This document shows positions 1-8,414 of a DNA stretch of 16,438 nt, in pieces; the first letter of the stretch is position 1; each line of letters starts with the position of its first letter. The notes beneath the pieces are model-generated. The model ran no database searches and was not told where the DNA came from. It worked only from the letters and a program-made list of their open reading frames with translations. The position numbers and the translations under genes are program-made. The stretch is from Prevotella sp. CAG:755. GTDB lineage: Bacteria > Bacteroidota > Bacteroidia > Bacteroidales > Bacteroidaceae. The stretch spans positions 1-16,438 of the forward strand of contig HF989241.1 of the NCBI GenBank assembly GCA_000431275.1. The letters run 5' to 3'.

Positions 1-26
1 GGCCCGGAAACAGCTGTTTCCGGGCC
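1..26. terminator. Perfect palindrome at left edge, probable terminator after speA
   Basis: Bases 1-13 and 14-26 are exact reverse complements. In RNA this would form about ten base pairs (GGCCCGGAAA with TTTCCGGGCC) around a CAGCTG loop. It lies 39 bases beyond the speA stop, where a terminator for the topA-aroK-speA operon is expected. The tract that would follow it on the minus strand is outside the window, so termination cannot be confirmed. A second small inverted repeat, CACTGT-C-ACAGTG, sits at 42-54 between it and speA. Confidence 0.55.
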
Positions 27-65
27 TCTGACGTAGGTTTCCACTGTCACAGTGAGGTCGGGGGG

Positions 66-1958
66 TTATTCCAGATAAGTATAACCGTAAAGTCCGGAAC
101 GGTAATTGGCGATGAACTCCTTGCCTTCCTCTATCGTGATACGTTCCTCCTTCACAGCCTTGCTGACCCACGATTCCAAGCGACGTACAAGTTTCTTGGC
201 ATCATACTGCACGTAGTCCAACACTTCGGCCACAGTTTCACCGTCGATTGTTTTCGCTATCGAGTAACCCGAATCGTCAACCGTCACGTGCACGGCGTTC
301 GTGTCGCCGAAGAGGTTGTGCATGTTGCCAAGGATTTCCTGGTACGCACCGACGAGGAAGACGCCGATGTAATAGCGTTCGCCGGGACGGATGGCGTGCA
401 GAGGAAGGTAAGCCGTCTGTTGTACGGAATTGACATAGTTTGTGATTTTCCCGTCACTGTCGCACGTGATATCCTGCAAAGTGGCGGGACGGTCTGGACG
501 CTCGTCGAGGCGCTGGATCGGCATAATCGGGAAGAGCTGGTCGAGCCCCCATGAATCCGGCAACGACTGGAAGAGCGAGAAGTTGCAGAAATACTTGTCG
601 GCAAGGAGTTTGTCAAGTTTCCGGAGTTCGTCGGAGACATGCTTCTGGTGATGCACAAGATCGTTAACCTCGCGCGTGATGCTCCAATAGAGACTTTCGA
701 TCTGCGCGCGGGTCTTCAAATCGATGATACCATGGCTGAACAGGTCGAGCGCCTCCTCTCGGGTTTGTTCGGCATCGTGCCAGTCTTCAAGCATGGAACG
801 CGGCGAAAGTTTGTCCCATATCTCCGAAAGGTCGCGCACAAGCGGGTGATCATCCTCCGAGGCTTCGAAGTTTTCATCCATCTGCGGGACGCTCACGCTT
901 TCCAGCACGTCGAGAATCAAGACGGAGTGATGAGCAGTCAGCGAGCGGCCGCACTCGGTGATAATGTTCGGATGGGGTATATGGTTCCGGTCAGCGGCTT
1001 CCACAAAAGTATAGACACAGTCGTTAACGTACTCTTGGATGGAATAGTTGACCGAACTGCCCGAATTGGCAGAGCGCGTGCCGTCATAATCGACGCCCAA
1101 GCCGCCACCGCAATCGACGAACTCAATCGAGAAACCGAGCGCATGAAGCTGCACATAGAACTGAGCGGCCTCACGCAAGGCCGAAGAAATGGCGCGTATC
1201 TTCGGGATTTGGCTGCCGATATGGAAGTGGATGAGTTTCAGGCAGTCTTTCATGTTCATCGCTTCGAGAAGGCCAAGGGCCTCTAACAACTCGCTTGAAT
1301 TCAGACCGAACTTCGAAGCGTCGCCGCCACTCTCTTCCCACTTTCCGGCTCCCGAAGACGCCAGCTTGATACGGATGCCGAGATTGGGACGCACACCCAA
1401 TTTCTCGGCCGTATGGGCAATGATTTGCAGTTCGGGAAGCTTTTCGACAACAAGGAATACGCGCTTGCCCATCTTTTGGGCCAGCAAGGCCAGCTCTATG
1501 AAATTCTGATCTTTATGCCCGTTGCAAATAATGAGACTGTCGCTGTCCATGTTGGTCGCCAAGACAGCATGAAGCTCCGGTTTGGAACCGGCTTCAAGTC
1601 CCAAATTATATTTTTTGCCGTGGCTGATGATCTCCTCCACGACCGGACGCATCTGGTTTACCTTTATGGGAAAAATGATGAAATGTTCGGCCTGGAATTT
1701 ATATTGCTTGGCAGCCCGCTTGAAACAATCGTCCGTCTTTTCGATACGGTTGTCCAATATGTCAGGAAAACGCACGAGCAAAGGGGTCGACAGGTCGCGC
1801 ATGGCCAAGTCATCGACCAGTTCCTTCAGGTCTACTTCGACGCCGTCTTTCCGGGGAGTCACATAAACGTGCCCTTTCTCATTAATCCCGAAATAACTGA
1901 CGCCCCATCCTCCGATATTATACAATTCTTCGGAGTCTTCGATTCTCCATTTTCTCAT
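66..1958 (-). CDS. speA: Biosynthetic arginine decarboxylase (SpeA), PLP-dependent
   Basis: It converts arginine to agmatine, the first step of the agmatine route to putrescine and spermidine, in the cytoplasm. The 630-residue length is normal for the SpeA family. The PLP lysine is K99 in FPIKVNQ. The alanine-racemase-like barrel carries GLEAGSKPEL (120-129), HFHIGSQ (244-250), the glycine-rich phosphate loop DCGGGLGVDYDG (282-293) and ITECGRS (333-339). The C-terminal barrel has TCDSDG (498-503), which supplies the catalytic Cys, and GAYQEILGNMHNLFGD (537-552), both typical of SpeA. The start MRKWRIEDSE fits family N-termini, and no clear Shine-Dalgarno precedes it, as is usual in Bacteroidota. 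It is the last gene of the topA-aroK-speA operon, 23 bases after aroK. The frame is intact with no missing key residue. Confidence 0.97.
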   Translation of the reverse strand: MRKWRIEDSEELYNIGGWGVSYFGINEKGHVYVTPRKDGVEVDLKELVDDLAMRDLSTPLLVRFPDILDNRIEKTDDCFKRAAKQYKFQAEHFIIFPIKVNQMRPVVEEIISHGKKYNLGLEAGSKPELHAVLATNMDSDSLIICNGHKDQNFIELALLAQKMGKRVFLVVEKLPELQIIAHTAEKLGVRPNLGIRIKLASSGAGKWEESGGDASKFGLNSSELLEALGLLEAMNMKDCLKLIHFHIGSQIPKIRAISSALREAAQFYVQLHALGFSIEFVDCGGGLGVDYDGTRSANSGSSVNYSIQEYVNDCVYTFVEAADRNHIPHPNIITECGRSLTAHHSVLILDVLESVSVPQMDENFEASEDDHPLVRDLSEIWDKLSPRSMLEDWHDAEQTREEALDLFSHGIIDLKTRAQIESLYWSITREVNDLVHHQKHVSDELRKLDKLLADKYFCNFSLFQSLPDSWGLDQLFPIMPIQRLDERPDRPATLQDITCDSDGKITNYVNSVQQTAYLPLHAIRPGERYYIGVFLVGAYQEILGNMHNLFGDTNAVHVTVDDSGYSIAKTIDGETVAEVLDYVQYDAKKLVRRLESWVSKAVKEERITIEEGKEFIANYRSGLYGYTYLE

Positions 1959-1981
1959 TTCGATTCCGTCGTGAGATTAAG

Positions 1982-2509
1982 TTATAGATTTAGGTATTGC
2001 TTAATATGGCGTACAATGCCGTTTATTTTCGATGTACTGTCAAGCACATCAATGTCCACGACGTAGCGTGCTTTCATGTAATACGGCTCCCTCTCTGCCA
2101 GCTGAGCGGTGATGAAACTGCGCAATTCCTCAGGCGACTTCCCTTTCAGCAATGGACGTTCGCCGCGGCTCATGGCGATGTGTTTCAGCAGGGTGCCGAC
2201 AGACGCTTTCAGATAGACAGTTTCGCCGTACCGGTTCATAAAGTCCATGTTGTCGTAGAAACAAGGTGTTCCTCCACCGCACGAAAGCACGATGTCCTCG
2301 AACGTAGCCACTTCATGAAGCATACGCTGCTCCAAGTCCCTGAACACGGATTCACCCTTTTCGGCAAAAATTTGCGCAACCTTGCTGTGAAACCGTTCCT
2401 CTATGTACCAATCAAGGTCATAGAACGTGCGTCCGAGCGACCGGCCGAGCGATTTGCCGACAATCGTTTTGCCCGCACACATATAACCGACAAGAATGAT
2501 GCTCTTCAT
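1982..2509 (-). CDS. aroK: Shikimate kinase
   Basis: It phosphorylates shikimate at the 3-hydroxyl with ATP, step five of the chorismate pathway. The 175-residue length is normal. The P-loop is GYMCAGKT (8-15). Shikimate-binding residues appear as DLDWYIEE (31-38), FRDLE (56-60) and the glycine-rich SCGGG (76-80). The lid arginine is in RGERPLL (115-121), and R140 in AEREPYY fits the C-terminal substrate arginine. One oddity is that the P-loop glycine common in shikimate kinases (GxxGxGK) is Cys11; GxxxxGKT itself is kept, so the enzyme should be active. The start lies 7 bases after the topA stop, implying co-transcription and perhaps translational coupling. aroK and aroL cannot be told apart by sequence alone; aroK is the usual name when there is one copy. 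Confidence 0.95.
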   Translation of the reverse strand: MKSIILVGYMCAGKTIVGKSLGRSLGRTFYDLDWYIEERFHSKVAQIFAEKGESVFRDLEQRMLHEVATFEDIVLSCGGGTPCFYDNMDFMNRYGETVYLKASVGTLLKHIAMSRGERPLLKGKSPEELRSFITAQLAEREPYYMKARYVVDIDVLDSTSKINGIVRHIKQYLNL

Positions 2510-2516
2510 GACCAGT

Positions 2517-4856
2517 TCACGCTTTACGGCGTCGCCGCGAGGGGCGTGCCGGTTTGTCAGCTTCAGCAGCGATAATAGCCTTACACTCGTCGTAGGTCAG
2601 TTCCTTGGCCTTGTCTGCCATGTTCTTGGGGATTTTGTAGTTTTTCCCTTTATAGGCAATGTAAGGGCCAAAACGGCCATTGAGCACTTCCATCTCTGTG
2701 TCCTCTTCAAAGGTCTTTATGTGGCGTTCGGCTTCCGCTTTACGCTTGGCCTCTATCAAGGCGATAGCGTTGTCAAGCGTCACGTCCATCGGGTCTGTCC
2801 CTTTGGGAATCGAAACGAACTTACCGGCATGCTGCACGTAAGGACCGAAACGGCCGGCATTGACCGTCACGGTCTTTTCCTCATACTCTCCCAAAGTCCG
2901 GGGCAGTTTGAAGAGTTCGAGCACCTCGTCGAGCGTAATGGTTTCGAGGCTTTGTCCGGGTTTCAACGTGGCGAAACGAGGTTTCTTCCCAACACCGGCC
3001 TCACCGATCTGGGCCATCGGTCCGTAGCGCCCTATCTTGACCGAGACAGGTTGCCCCGTCGCGGGGTCAGCGCCCAGCACCCGTTCGCCGACCTTATGCT
3101 CACTCTTTTCTGCTAAGGTCTTTTCGACTTGGGGCTCAAAGTCATCATAAAAACTACGCATCAGTTCGGTCCAATCTTTCTTACCTTCGGCGACTTCGTC
3201 AAACTCTTTCTCCACATGGGCGGTGAAGTTATAATCCATAATGTCGGGGAAGTAAGACAGAAGAAAGTCATTGACCACAATGCCTGTATCAGTTGGAATG
3301 AGTTTGTTTTTCTCTGCACCGACAGTCTCGGTCTTCGTCTCTTCCGTTACATCGTCACCAACAAGAGTCAGCTGGTGGAACGTTCTGGATGCGCCTTCTT
3401 TGTCAGCTTTCACAACATACTCACGTTGTTGGATGGTCGATATGGTCGGCGCATACGTCGACGGACGCCCGATTCCGAGTTCTTCAAGTTTGTGAACCAA
3501 CGAGGCTTCGGTGTAGCGCGAGGGCTGCTGCGTAAAACGCTCTTGGGCCACGATTTCCTGGCGTTCAAGCCGTTGCCCTTCGTTCATGGGAGGGAGCAGA
3601 CGTCCCTCTTCCTCATTGTCGGCGTCGTTGTCATGCGATTCGCGATAGACACGAAGGAAGCCGTCGAACTTCACAACCTCTCCGGTGGCAACGAACTGAT
3701 AGTCGGATCCATCTACATTGATGCTCACCACCGTCTTCTCCAAACGGGCGTCTGCCATCTGACAGGCTAACGTACGTTTCCAAATCAGTTGGTAAAGCCT
3801 CTTTTCTTGTGCAGTACCAGTTATGTTTTCGCGGGCCATGTCCGTCGGACGAATGGCTTCATGCGCTTCTTGTGCCCCTTTGGTATGCGTGTGGTAATGG
3901 CGGAGCTGATGGAATTCAGCCCCCATCTGGTCCTCGATCACTGTCTTGCAACTGTTCAGACAAAGCGTCGAAAGGTTCATCGAGTCTGTTCGCATATACG
4001 TAATCAGTCCCGACTCGTACAGTCCCTGCGCCACACGCATGGTCAACGCCACCGGGAAGCCCAGCTTGCGGGCAGCTTCTTGTTGGAGTGTCGACGTCGT
4101 GAACGGAGGCGCCGGAGTGCGCTTTGTGGGACGTGTCGTGATGCTCGAAATGGTAAAGTCGGCCGTCCGGCATCCTTCGAGGAAATGCTCCGCCTCGGCT
4201 GCCGTTTTGAAGCGTGCCGACAATTCCGCTTTAAGCAAGGCGACAGTCCCATTCAGTGTCGGTACACGGAATTCGCCCGTTACACGGTAAGACGCCTCGG
4301 GCTTGAATTGTGCAATCTCGCGCTCCCGCTCGACAATCAGACGGACTGCCACACTTTGTACACGTCCTGCCGAGAGATTAGGCCGCACCTTGCGCCACAA
4401 CACCGGCGAGAGTTTGAAACCCACCAGTCGGTCCAAGACACGGCGCGCCTGCTGGGCGTCGACCAGGTTAAGGTCAATATGACGCGGATTGGCAATGGCA
4501 GCCAATATGGCAGGTTTTGTGATTTCATGGAACACTATGCGCTTCGAACGTTCCGGGTCAAGACCAAGCACTTCCGCAAGATGCCACGAAATGGCTTCTC
4601 CTTCGCGGTCTTCATCGGAAGCCAGCCAAACTGTATCCGATGCCTTTGCTTCTTTTTTCAGTTCACTGACAACTTTCTGCTTGTCCGCAGGAATTTCATA
4701 TTCCGGCTTGAATGTCTCCAAGTCTACGCCGAAATTCTTTTTCTTTAAGTCGCGTATATGTCCATAACTGGACATAACCTTATAGTCTTTGCCCAGAAAT
4801 TTCTCTATTGTCTTTGCCTTTGCCGGCGACTCGACTATCACCAGATTCTTACTCAT
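2517..4856 (-). CDS. topA: DNA topoisomerase I (type IA)
   Basis: It relaxes negative supercoils by cutting and rejoining one DNA strand. The protein has 779 residues from MSKNLVIVESPAKAKT, the standard family N-terminus; the frame stays open 36 codons further up, but that stretch crosses the promoter and matches nothing. The Toprim domain has the catalytic E9 and SDEDREGE (80-87). The active tyrosine is Y287 in GLITYMRTDS. The family motif LVHKLEELGIGRPSTYAPTI starts near 453. After about residue 600 come three GR(F/Y)GP repeats (about 609, 668 and 727), the last two continuing as PYV...KFVSIPKG and PYI...KNYKIPKN, and a basic tail RPSRRRRKA. No paired-Cys zinc ribbons are present, so DNA contact outside the core probably uses the repeats. 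It is the first gene of the topA-aroK-speA operon and has its own promoter. Confidence 0.97.
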   Translation of the reverse strand: MSKNLVIVESPAKAKTIEKFLGKDYKVMSSYGHIRDLKKKNFGVDLETFKPEYEIPADKQKVVSELKKEAKASDTVWLASDEDREGEAISWHLAEVLGLDPERSKRIVFHEITKPAILAAIANPRHIDLNLVDAQQARRVLDRLVGFKLSPVLWRKVRPNLSAGRVQSVAVRLIVEREREIAQFKPEASYRVTGEFRVPTLNGTVALLKAELSARFKTAAEAEHFLEGCRTADFTISSITTRPTKRTPAPPFTTSTLQQEAARKLGFPVALTMRVAQGLYESGLITYMRTDSMNLSTLCLNSCKTVIEDQMGAEFHQLRHYHTHTKGAQEAHEAIRPTDMARENITGTAQEKRLYQLIWKRTLACQMADARLEKTVVSINVDGSDYQFVATGEVVKFDGFLRVYRESHDNDADNEEEGRLLPPMNEGQRLERQEIVAQERFTQQPSRYTEASLVHKLEELGIGRPSTYAPTISTIQQREYVVKADKEGASRTFHQLTLVGDDVTEETKTETVGAEKNKLIPTDTGIVVNDFLLSYFPDIMDYNFTAHVEKEFDEVAEGKKDWTELMRSFYDDFEPQVEKTLAEKSEHKVGERVLGADPATGQPVSVKIGRYGPMAQIGEAGVGKKPRFATLKPGQSLETITLDEVLELFKLPRTLGEYEEKTVTVNAGRFGPYVQHAGKFVSIPKGTDPMDVTLDNAIALIEAKRKAEAERHIKTFEEDTEMEVLNGRFGPYIAYKGKNYKIPKNMADKAKELTYDECKAIIAAEADKPARPSRRRRKA

Positions 4857-4885
4857 CGTAGCTTCCGCCTTTACTTTTCTGTGCG

Positions 4886-4918
4886 CAAAAGTAGGAAAAA
4901 AAACTGCGTGGGCACACA
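4886..4918 (-). promoter_or_regulatory. topA operon promoter (Bacteroidota -33/-7 type)
   Basis: On the minus strand TACTTTTG (complement of 4886-4893) matches the Bacteroidota -7 consensus TAnnTTTG exactly. TGTG (4915-4918) lies 21 bases upstream, three of four matches to the TTTG -33 box. An A/T-rich block (4919-4933) lies just upstream. The predicted 5' leader is about 25 bases, ending GGCGGAAGCTACG before the ATG. Confidence 0.75.
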
Positions 4919-4940
4919 TTAATATATATAAAGTTTCGAT

Positions 4941-5015
4941 TGCACGCCCTGGTGCATGGTCCAAGGTTGTCTGGACACGCCGTCGGCGGCGTGCCGCAGG
5001 TTGCCGTCTTGCAAC
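4941..5015. repeat. Run of four adjacent small inverted repeats between rnhB and topA
   Basis: Four hairpin-forming pairs lie almost end to end: TGCAC/GTGCA (4941-4956), GTCCA/TGGAC (4959-4976), CACGCCG/CGGCGTG with a 4-base loop (4976-4993) and GTTGC/GCAAC (5000-5015). CACGCC occurs at 4943, 4976 and 5015, and its complement at 4988, so alternative pairings exist. The block fills most of the gap between the rnhB stop (5024) and the topA promoter. No T-run follows on either strand, so it is not a simple intrinsic terminator. It may be the structured 3' end of the rnhB mRNA. Confidence 0.5.
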
Positions 5016-5023
5016 ACGCCGGC

Positions 5024-5653
5024 CTACACATTCCTTCGCTTCGGCGGAGTTTTTCTATCGCCTATGAGGTTAAACGTCAGGCGATGGAAAGGCGACGGAC
5101 CACAACGACGGATGGCTTCACGGTGAGCTGCGGTTGGATAGCCGAAATTCCGCTCCCATCCGTAAGCCGGATACTGATTGCCAAGGCTGCGCATGGCATC
5201 GTCACGAAAGGTCTTGGCCAAAATGGAAGCAGCCGCAATTGACTGGTACTTACTATCACCTTTGACGATTGTCTGATAGGGAATGTCACCATACGGCTTG
5301 AAACGGTTGCCATCGACAATGATAAAACGCGGCTGTACAGCCAACACGGACAGAGCGCGGTGCATGGCCTCGATGGAAGCATTCAAGATATTCATCTCGT
5401 CAATCTCCTTTGCCGTTACTTCACCCACAGCCCACGCCACGGCATCGCGCATAATCACCTCACGCAGCGCATAACGTTGGCGAGCTGTCAGGCGTTTCGA
5501 GTCATCGAGCTGGTTGCTCGCATAACCGTCGGGCAGTATGACGGCAGCCGCAAACACGCTGCCGGCCAGGCAACCGCGCCCAGCCTCGTCGCAACCGGCC
5601 TCGATGAGGCCCTCCGCGTTATAGCAGGATAACAAGTTTGTCTTGGTTTGCAT
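5024..5653 (-). CDS. rnhB: Ribonuclease HII
   Basis: It cuts the RNA strand of RNA-DNA hybrids and starts removal of single ribonucleotides from DNA. From MQTKTNLLSC it has 209 residues, normal for the family. Catalytic acids are visible: D22 and E23 in GCDEAGRG, D114 in VDGN and D133 in KGDSKYQSIAAASILAK. GYPTAAH and PSPFHR near the C-terminus are also family motifs. An ATG five codons upstream (5668, MNPRT) is an equally possible start. The frame stays open to 5794, but that part runs through the pnp terminator and is not coding. No TAnnTTTG box lies between the pnp terminator and the start, so expression may rely on read-through from pnp or on a promoter I cannot recognise. Confidence 0.95.
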   Translation of the reverse strand: MQTKTNLLSCYNAEGLIEAGCDEAGRGCLAGSVFAAAVILPDGYASNQLDDSKRLTARQRYALREVIMRDAVAWAVGEVTAKEIDEMNILNASIEAMHRALSVLAVQPRFIIVDGNRFKPYGDIPYQTIVKGDSKYQSIAAASILAKTFRDDAMRSLGNQYPAYGWERNFGYPTAAHREAIRRCGPSPFHRLTFNLIGDRKTPPKRRNV

Positions 5654-5730
5654 AGTTCTTGGATTCATCAGATTATTGTTTATTTCATGGCGATAACGAA
5701 GCGGAACATCCACTTGCCTGCAAGAAAGAA

Positions 5731-5760
5731 AAGACGCCCCGAAAGGTCTCGGGGCGTCTT
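5731..5760 (-). terminator. Intrinsic terminator of pnp
   Basis: A perfect 12-base-pair stem (5731-5742 with 5749-5760) closes a 6-base loop. On the minus strand the stem is followed by TTTTCTTTCTTG. This is a classic intrinsic terminator for transcripts leaving pnp, 55 bases after the stop. On the plus strand no T-run follows. Confidence 0.9.
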
Positions 5761-5771
5761 CCGCTATGGCT

Positions 5772-5789
5772 CGGGACCGGACGGTCCCG
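5772..5789 (-). other. Second hairpin in the pnp 3' untranslated region
   Basis: CGGGACC (5772-5778) and GGTCCCG (5783-5789) form a 7-base-pair stem with a 4-base loop, between the pnp stop and the main terminator. It has no T-run of its own. It may act as a barrier to 3' exonucleases or simply reinforce the terminator. Confidence 0.5.
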
Positions 5790-5815
5790 TTCATTCATCA
5801 TTTCCAAGGAACGAC

Positions 5816-8026
5816 TCAACGACGGTCGCGACGAGCACTGCGGTGCTCACCTCCACCGCGTTCACGGCGGACAGGACGCTCCTCGTAGTCAGCCGGTTTT
5901 TCTTCAAGCACGCGGTGCGAGAGACGGAACTTACCGGTCTTTTCGTCGATATCGAGGAGCTTCACGCGTATCATGTCGCCTTCCTTGATGCCGGCTTCCT
6001 CCACCGTTTCAAGGCGACGCCATGCAATCTCGCTTATGTGGAGCAAGCCTTCGCGGCCCGGCATGAACTCCACGAAACAACCGTAAGGCATAATGCTCAT
6101 CACCTTGGCGTCATAAACTTCGCCGACCTCGGGGATAGCCACGATGGCGCGGATCTTAGCCACTGCGGCCTCGATGGACGCCTTGTCGGGAGCACTAACC
6201 TGCACCTTGCCCACTCCGTCTTCTTCGTCGATGGTGATGGTGGCGCCGGTGTCTTCCTGGATGCCTTGGATGATTTTTCCGCCCGGGCCGATGACAGCAC
6301 CGATAAACTCTTTGGGTATGGTGAACTGCTCCATACGGGGAACTTGCGGTTTGAAGTCAGGGCGCGGACGGTCGAGCGTTTCCATCATCTTGCCGAGGAT
6401 GTGCTCGCGACCGGCTTTGGCCTGCATCAGGGCTTTTTCAAGGATTTCGTACGACAAGCCATCGCATTTGATGTCCATCTGCGTGGCGGTCAGTCCCTTG
6501 CGTGTGCCTGTCGTCTTGAAGTCCATGTCGCCCAGGTGGTCCTCATCGCCGAGGATGTCAGAGAGGACGGCATACTTGTCTTCGCCCGGGTTCTTGATAA
6601 GTCCCATCGCGATACCCGAGACGGGCGACTTGATGGGCACACCGGCGTCCATCAGCGACAGCGTACCGGCACAAACCGTGGCCATCGACGAAGAGCCGTT
6701 TGATTCGAGGATGTCTGAAACGATACGTACCGTGTAGGGGAAATCCTCGGGCAATTGTCCTTTGAGCGCACGCCATGCCAGATGGCCGTGGCCAATCTCG
6801 CGACGGCCCACACTGCGCTGTGCCTTTGCCTCACCAGTGGAGAAAGGCGGGAAGTTGTAGTGAAGGAGGAAACGCATGTAGCTCTTGTCGAGCACGTCGT
6901 CCACCATCTTCTCGTCGAGTTTCGTACCGAGCGTACAGGTGGCCAGCGACTGCGTTTCGCCGCGGGTGAAGATGGCCGATCCGTGAGGCATGGGCAGCGG
7001 GCCGGCTTCGCACCAAATGGGTCGGATGTCGGTCGTAGCACGACCGTCGAGGCGTTTGCCTTCGTCAAGGATGCAACGGCGCATGGCGTCGCGTTCCACG
7101 TCGTGATAATAGCGGTCGATGAGCGTGTTCTTCTCTTCCAATTCAGCAGCATCGAGGTCTGCGTGGGCAGCGGCATACTCTTCCTTGAAATCTTCACGGA
7201 TTTTCGTAAAGGCCTCTTCGCGCTGGTGCTTGTCGTGGTCGCCGGCCTCGGCGATGGCGTAGGCCTTGTCGTAGCAGGCTTCGCGGACAGCTTTACGGAG
7301 CTCCTCGTCGTTCACCTCATGACAGTATTCGCGCTTCACGTCAGTGCCAAGCTCCTTGGAGAGTTCCTTCTGCAAACGGCACATAGGCTTGATGGCCTCA
7401 TGGGCGGCTTTAAGCGCACCGAGCAGGTCCTGTTCGGAGACTTCGTCCATTTCGCCCTCAACCATCATGATATTTTCCTCCGTTGCGCCGACCATGATGT
7501 CCATGTCGGCAGCTTTGAGCTGTTCGAAGGTCGGATTGATGACGTACTTCCCGTCGACGCGAGCCACGCGGCACTCGGAGATCGGCCCGAGGAACGGTAT
7601 GTCCGAGCAAGCCAAAGCGGCCGACGCTGCAAATCCGGCAAGGGCATCAGGGATGTCGACGCCGTCAGCCGAATAAAGGGTGATGCTCACGTAAACCTCG
7701 GCGTGATAGTTGTCGGGGAAGAGGGGGCGCAAGGCGCGGTCAACCAGGCGTGAGGTCAGAATCTCGTAGTCTGAGGGGCGACCTTCGCGCTTGGTGAAAC
7801 CACCCGGAAAGCGACCGGCGGCTGAATACTTCTCACGGTAATCGCATTGTAACGGCATGAAGTCCGTGCCAGGTACGGCGTCCTTTGCGGCCACCACCGT
7901 GGCGAGCAACATCGTGTTGCCCATGCGCAGCATGACTGCGCCGTCGGCTTGCTTGGCCAACTTCCCCGTCTCGATGCTTATGGTACGTCCATCAGGCAGT
8001 TCGACGGTCTTTGTAATCACGTTCAT
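5816..8026 (-). CDS. pnp: Polyribonucleotide nucleotidyltransferase (PNPase)
   Basis: It is a trimeric phosphate-dependent 3'-5' exoribonuclease that degrades mRNA and can add 3' tails. The protein has 736 residues from [13 protein letters not shown]. Domains in order: first RNase PH domain (about 10-145, with [14 protein letters not shown] at 64-77 and [11 protein letters not shown]), helical linker (about 240-320), second RNase PH domain (about 325-545, with [11 protein letters not shown] at 441-451 and [12 protein letters not shown] at 493-504 carrying the metal-binding Asp residues), KH domain (about 565-630, GPGG loop at 580-583) and S1 domain (about 636-705). A short Arg-rich tail ends the protein. 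The frame extends 93 codons further upstream, but that stretch crosses the promoter and resembles no PNPase. It is divergent from greA and followed by a strong terminator. Confidence 0.98.
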   Translation of the reverse strand: MNVITKTVELPDGRTISIETGKLAKQADGAVMLRMGNTMLLATVVAAKDAVPGTDFMPLQCDYREKYSAAGRFPGGFTKREGRPSDYEILTSRLVDRALRPLFPDNYHAEVYVSITLYSADGVDIPDALAGFAASAALACSDIPFLGPISECRVARVDGKYVINPTFEQLKAADMDIMVGATEENIMMVEGEMDEVSEQDLLGALKAAHEAIKPMCRLQKELSKELGTDVKREYCHEVNDEELRKAVREACYDKAYAIAEAGDHDKHQREEAFTKIREDFKEEYAAAHADLDAAELEEKNTLIDRYYHDVERDAMRRCILDEGKRLDGRATTDIRPIWCEAGPLPMPHGSAIFTRGETQSLATCTLGTKLDEKMVDDVLDKSYMRFLLHYNFPPFSTGEAKAQRSVGRREIGHGHLAWRALKGQLPEDFPYTVRIVSDILESNGSSSMATVCAGTLSLMDAGVPIKSPVSGIAMGLIKNPGEDKYAVLSDILGDEDHLGDMDFKTTGTRKGLTATQMDIKCDGLSYEILEKALMQAKAGREHILGKMMETLDRPRPDFKPQVPRMEQFTIPKEFIGAVIGPGGKIIQGIQEDTGATITIDEEDGVGKVQVSAPDKASIEAAVAKIRAIVAIPEVGEVYDAKVMSIMPYGCFVEFMPGREGLLHISEIAWRRLETVEEAGIKEGDMIRVKLLDIDEKTGKFRLSHRVLEEKPADYEERPVRRERGGGEHRSARRDRR

Positions 8027-8070
8027 CTGAATTTCTTTTATTGTTTCCTTATATGTCGTCAAAAATCGCA

Positions 8071-8078
8071 CAAAATTA
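8071..8078 (-). promoter_or_regulatory. pnp promoter -7 box
   Basis: On the minus strand this reads TAATTTTG, an exact TAnnTTTG match, 44 bases before the pnp ATG. No convincing TTTG lies 19-21 bases upstream (the nearest candidate is GGTG with an 18-base spacer), so the -33 part is weak. The leader TTTTTGACGACATATAAGGAAACAATAAAAG is A/T-rich and unstructured. Confidence 0.55.
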
Positions 8079-8100
8079 GTGATTATCTTTGAGATACACC

Positions 8101-8358
8101 CCGCAGCTTTGCGAAAATATCCATGGCCCGCAGTTTTTCTGCCCGCTTGCCCCGGCCGGACTACTGACAAGGGCGTAAAAACAAATAAGCCGACAGAGGA
8201 CACCGGAGCAGCGACCGTTTTTTCTGTCACGGTTCCGGCTTTCTCTGTCAGCCGTCCCGTCGCACCGGACATCCCTCCCGGAAAACCACGACGGCACACG
8301 GCCACCGCACGTTTCGCTCTCTCAACACTTCATAAGGGATATTAAAACGCTCCACTTT
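8101..8358. other. Non-coding centre of the pnp-greA intergenic region
   Basis: This 258-base stretch has no convincing gene on either strand; the open frames crossing it are upstream run-ons of pnp or lack any family features. It holds a nested dyad: GACAGAG (8192-8198) with CTCTGTC (8243-8249), then CCGGA (8203-8207) with TCCGG (8234-8238), then ACCG (8214-8217) with CGGT (8230-8233). The 17-base motif at 8244-8260 recurs with one mismatch at 15019-15035. I see no other promoter of the -33/-7 type here. Confidence 0.5.
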
Positions 8359-8390
8359 TTTGGGCGAATAAGGAAAAGGACGTATCTTTG
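8359..8390 (+). promoter_or_regulatory. greA promoter (Bacteroidota -33/-7 type)
   Basis: TTTG (8359-8362), a spacer of exactly 20 bases, then TATCTTTG (8383-8390): a full match to TTTG-N19-21-TAnnTTTG. Transcription should begin around 8395-8398, giving a leader of about 118 bases before the greA ATG, unusually long compared with the topA, pnp and GNAT-like leaders here. Confidence 0.85.
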
Positions 8391-8414
8391 CACACAAATT
8401 CAGGAGGATAATAC

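Noticed and set aside
4857..4964. Upstream extension of the topA frame (36 codons)
   Set aside because: It runs across the TACTTTTG promoter box and an A-run, and topoisomerase I proteins begin at the MSKNLVIVESPAKAKT equivalent.
8084..8091. Plus-strand TATCTTTG next to the pnp promoter, a possible second divergent promoter
   Set aside because: It matches the -7 box, but no TTTG lies at the right distance upstream and no gene follows for 400 bases.
8027..8305. Upstream extension of the pnp frame (93 codons)
   Set aside because: It crosses the pnp promoter box and the intergenic dyad; PNPases begin near [10 protein letters not shown].
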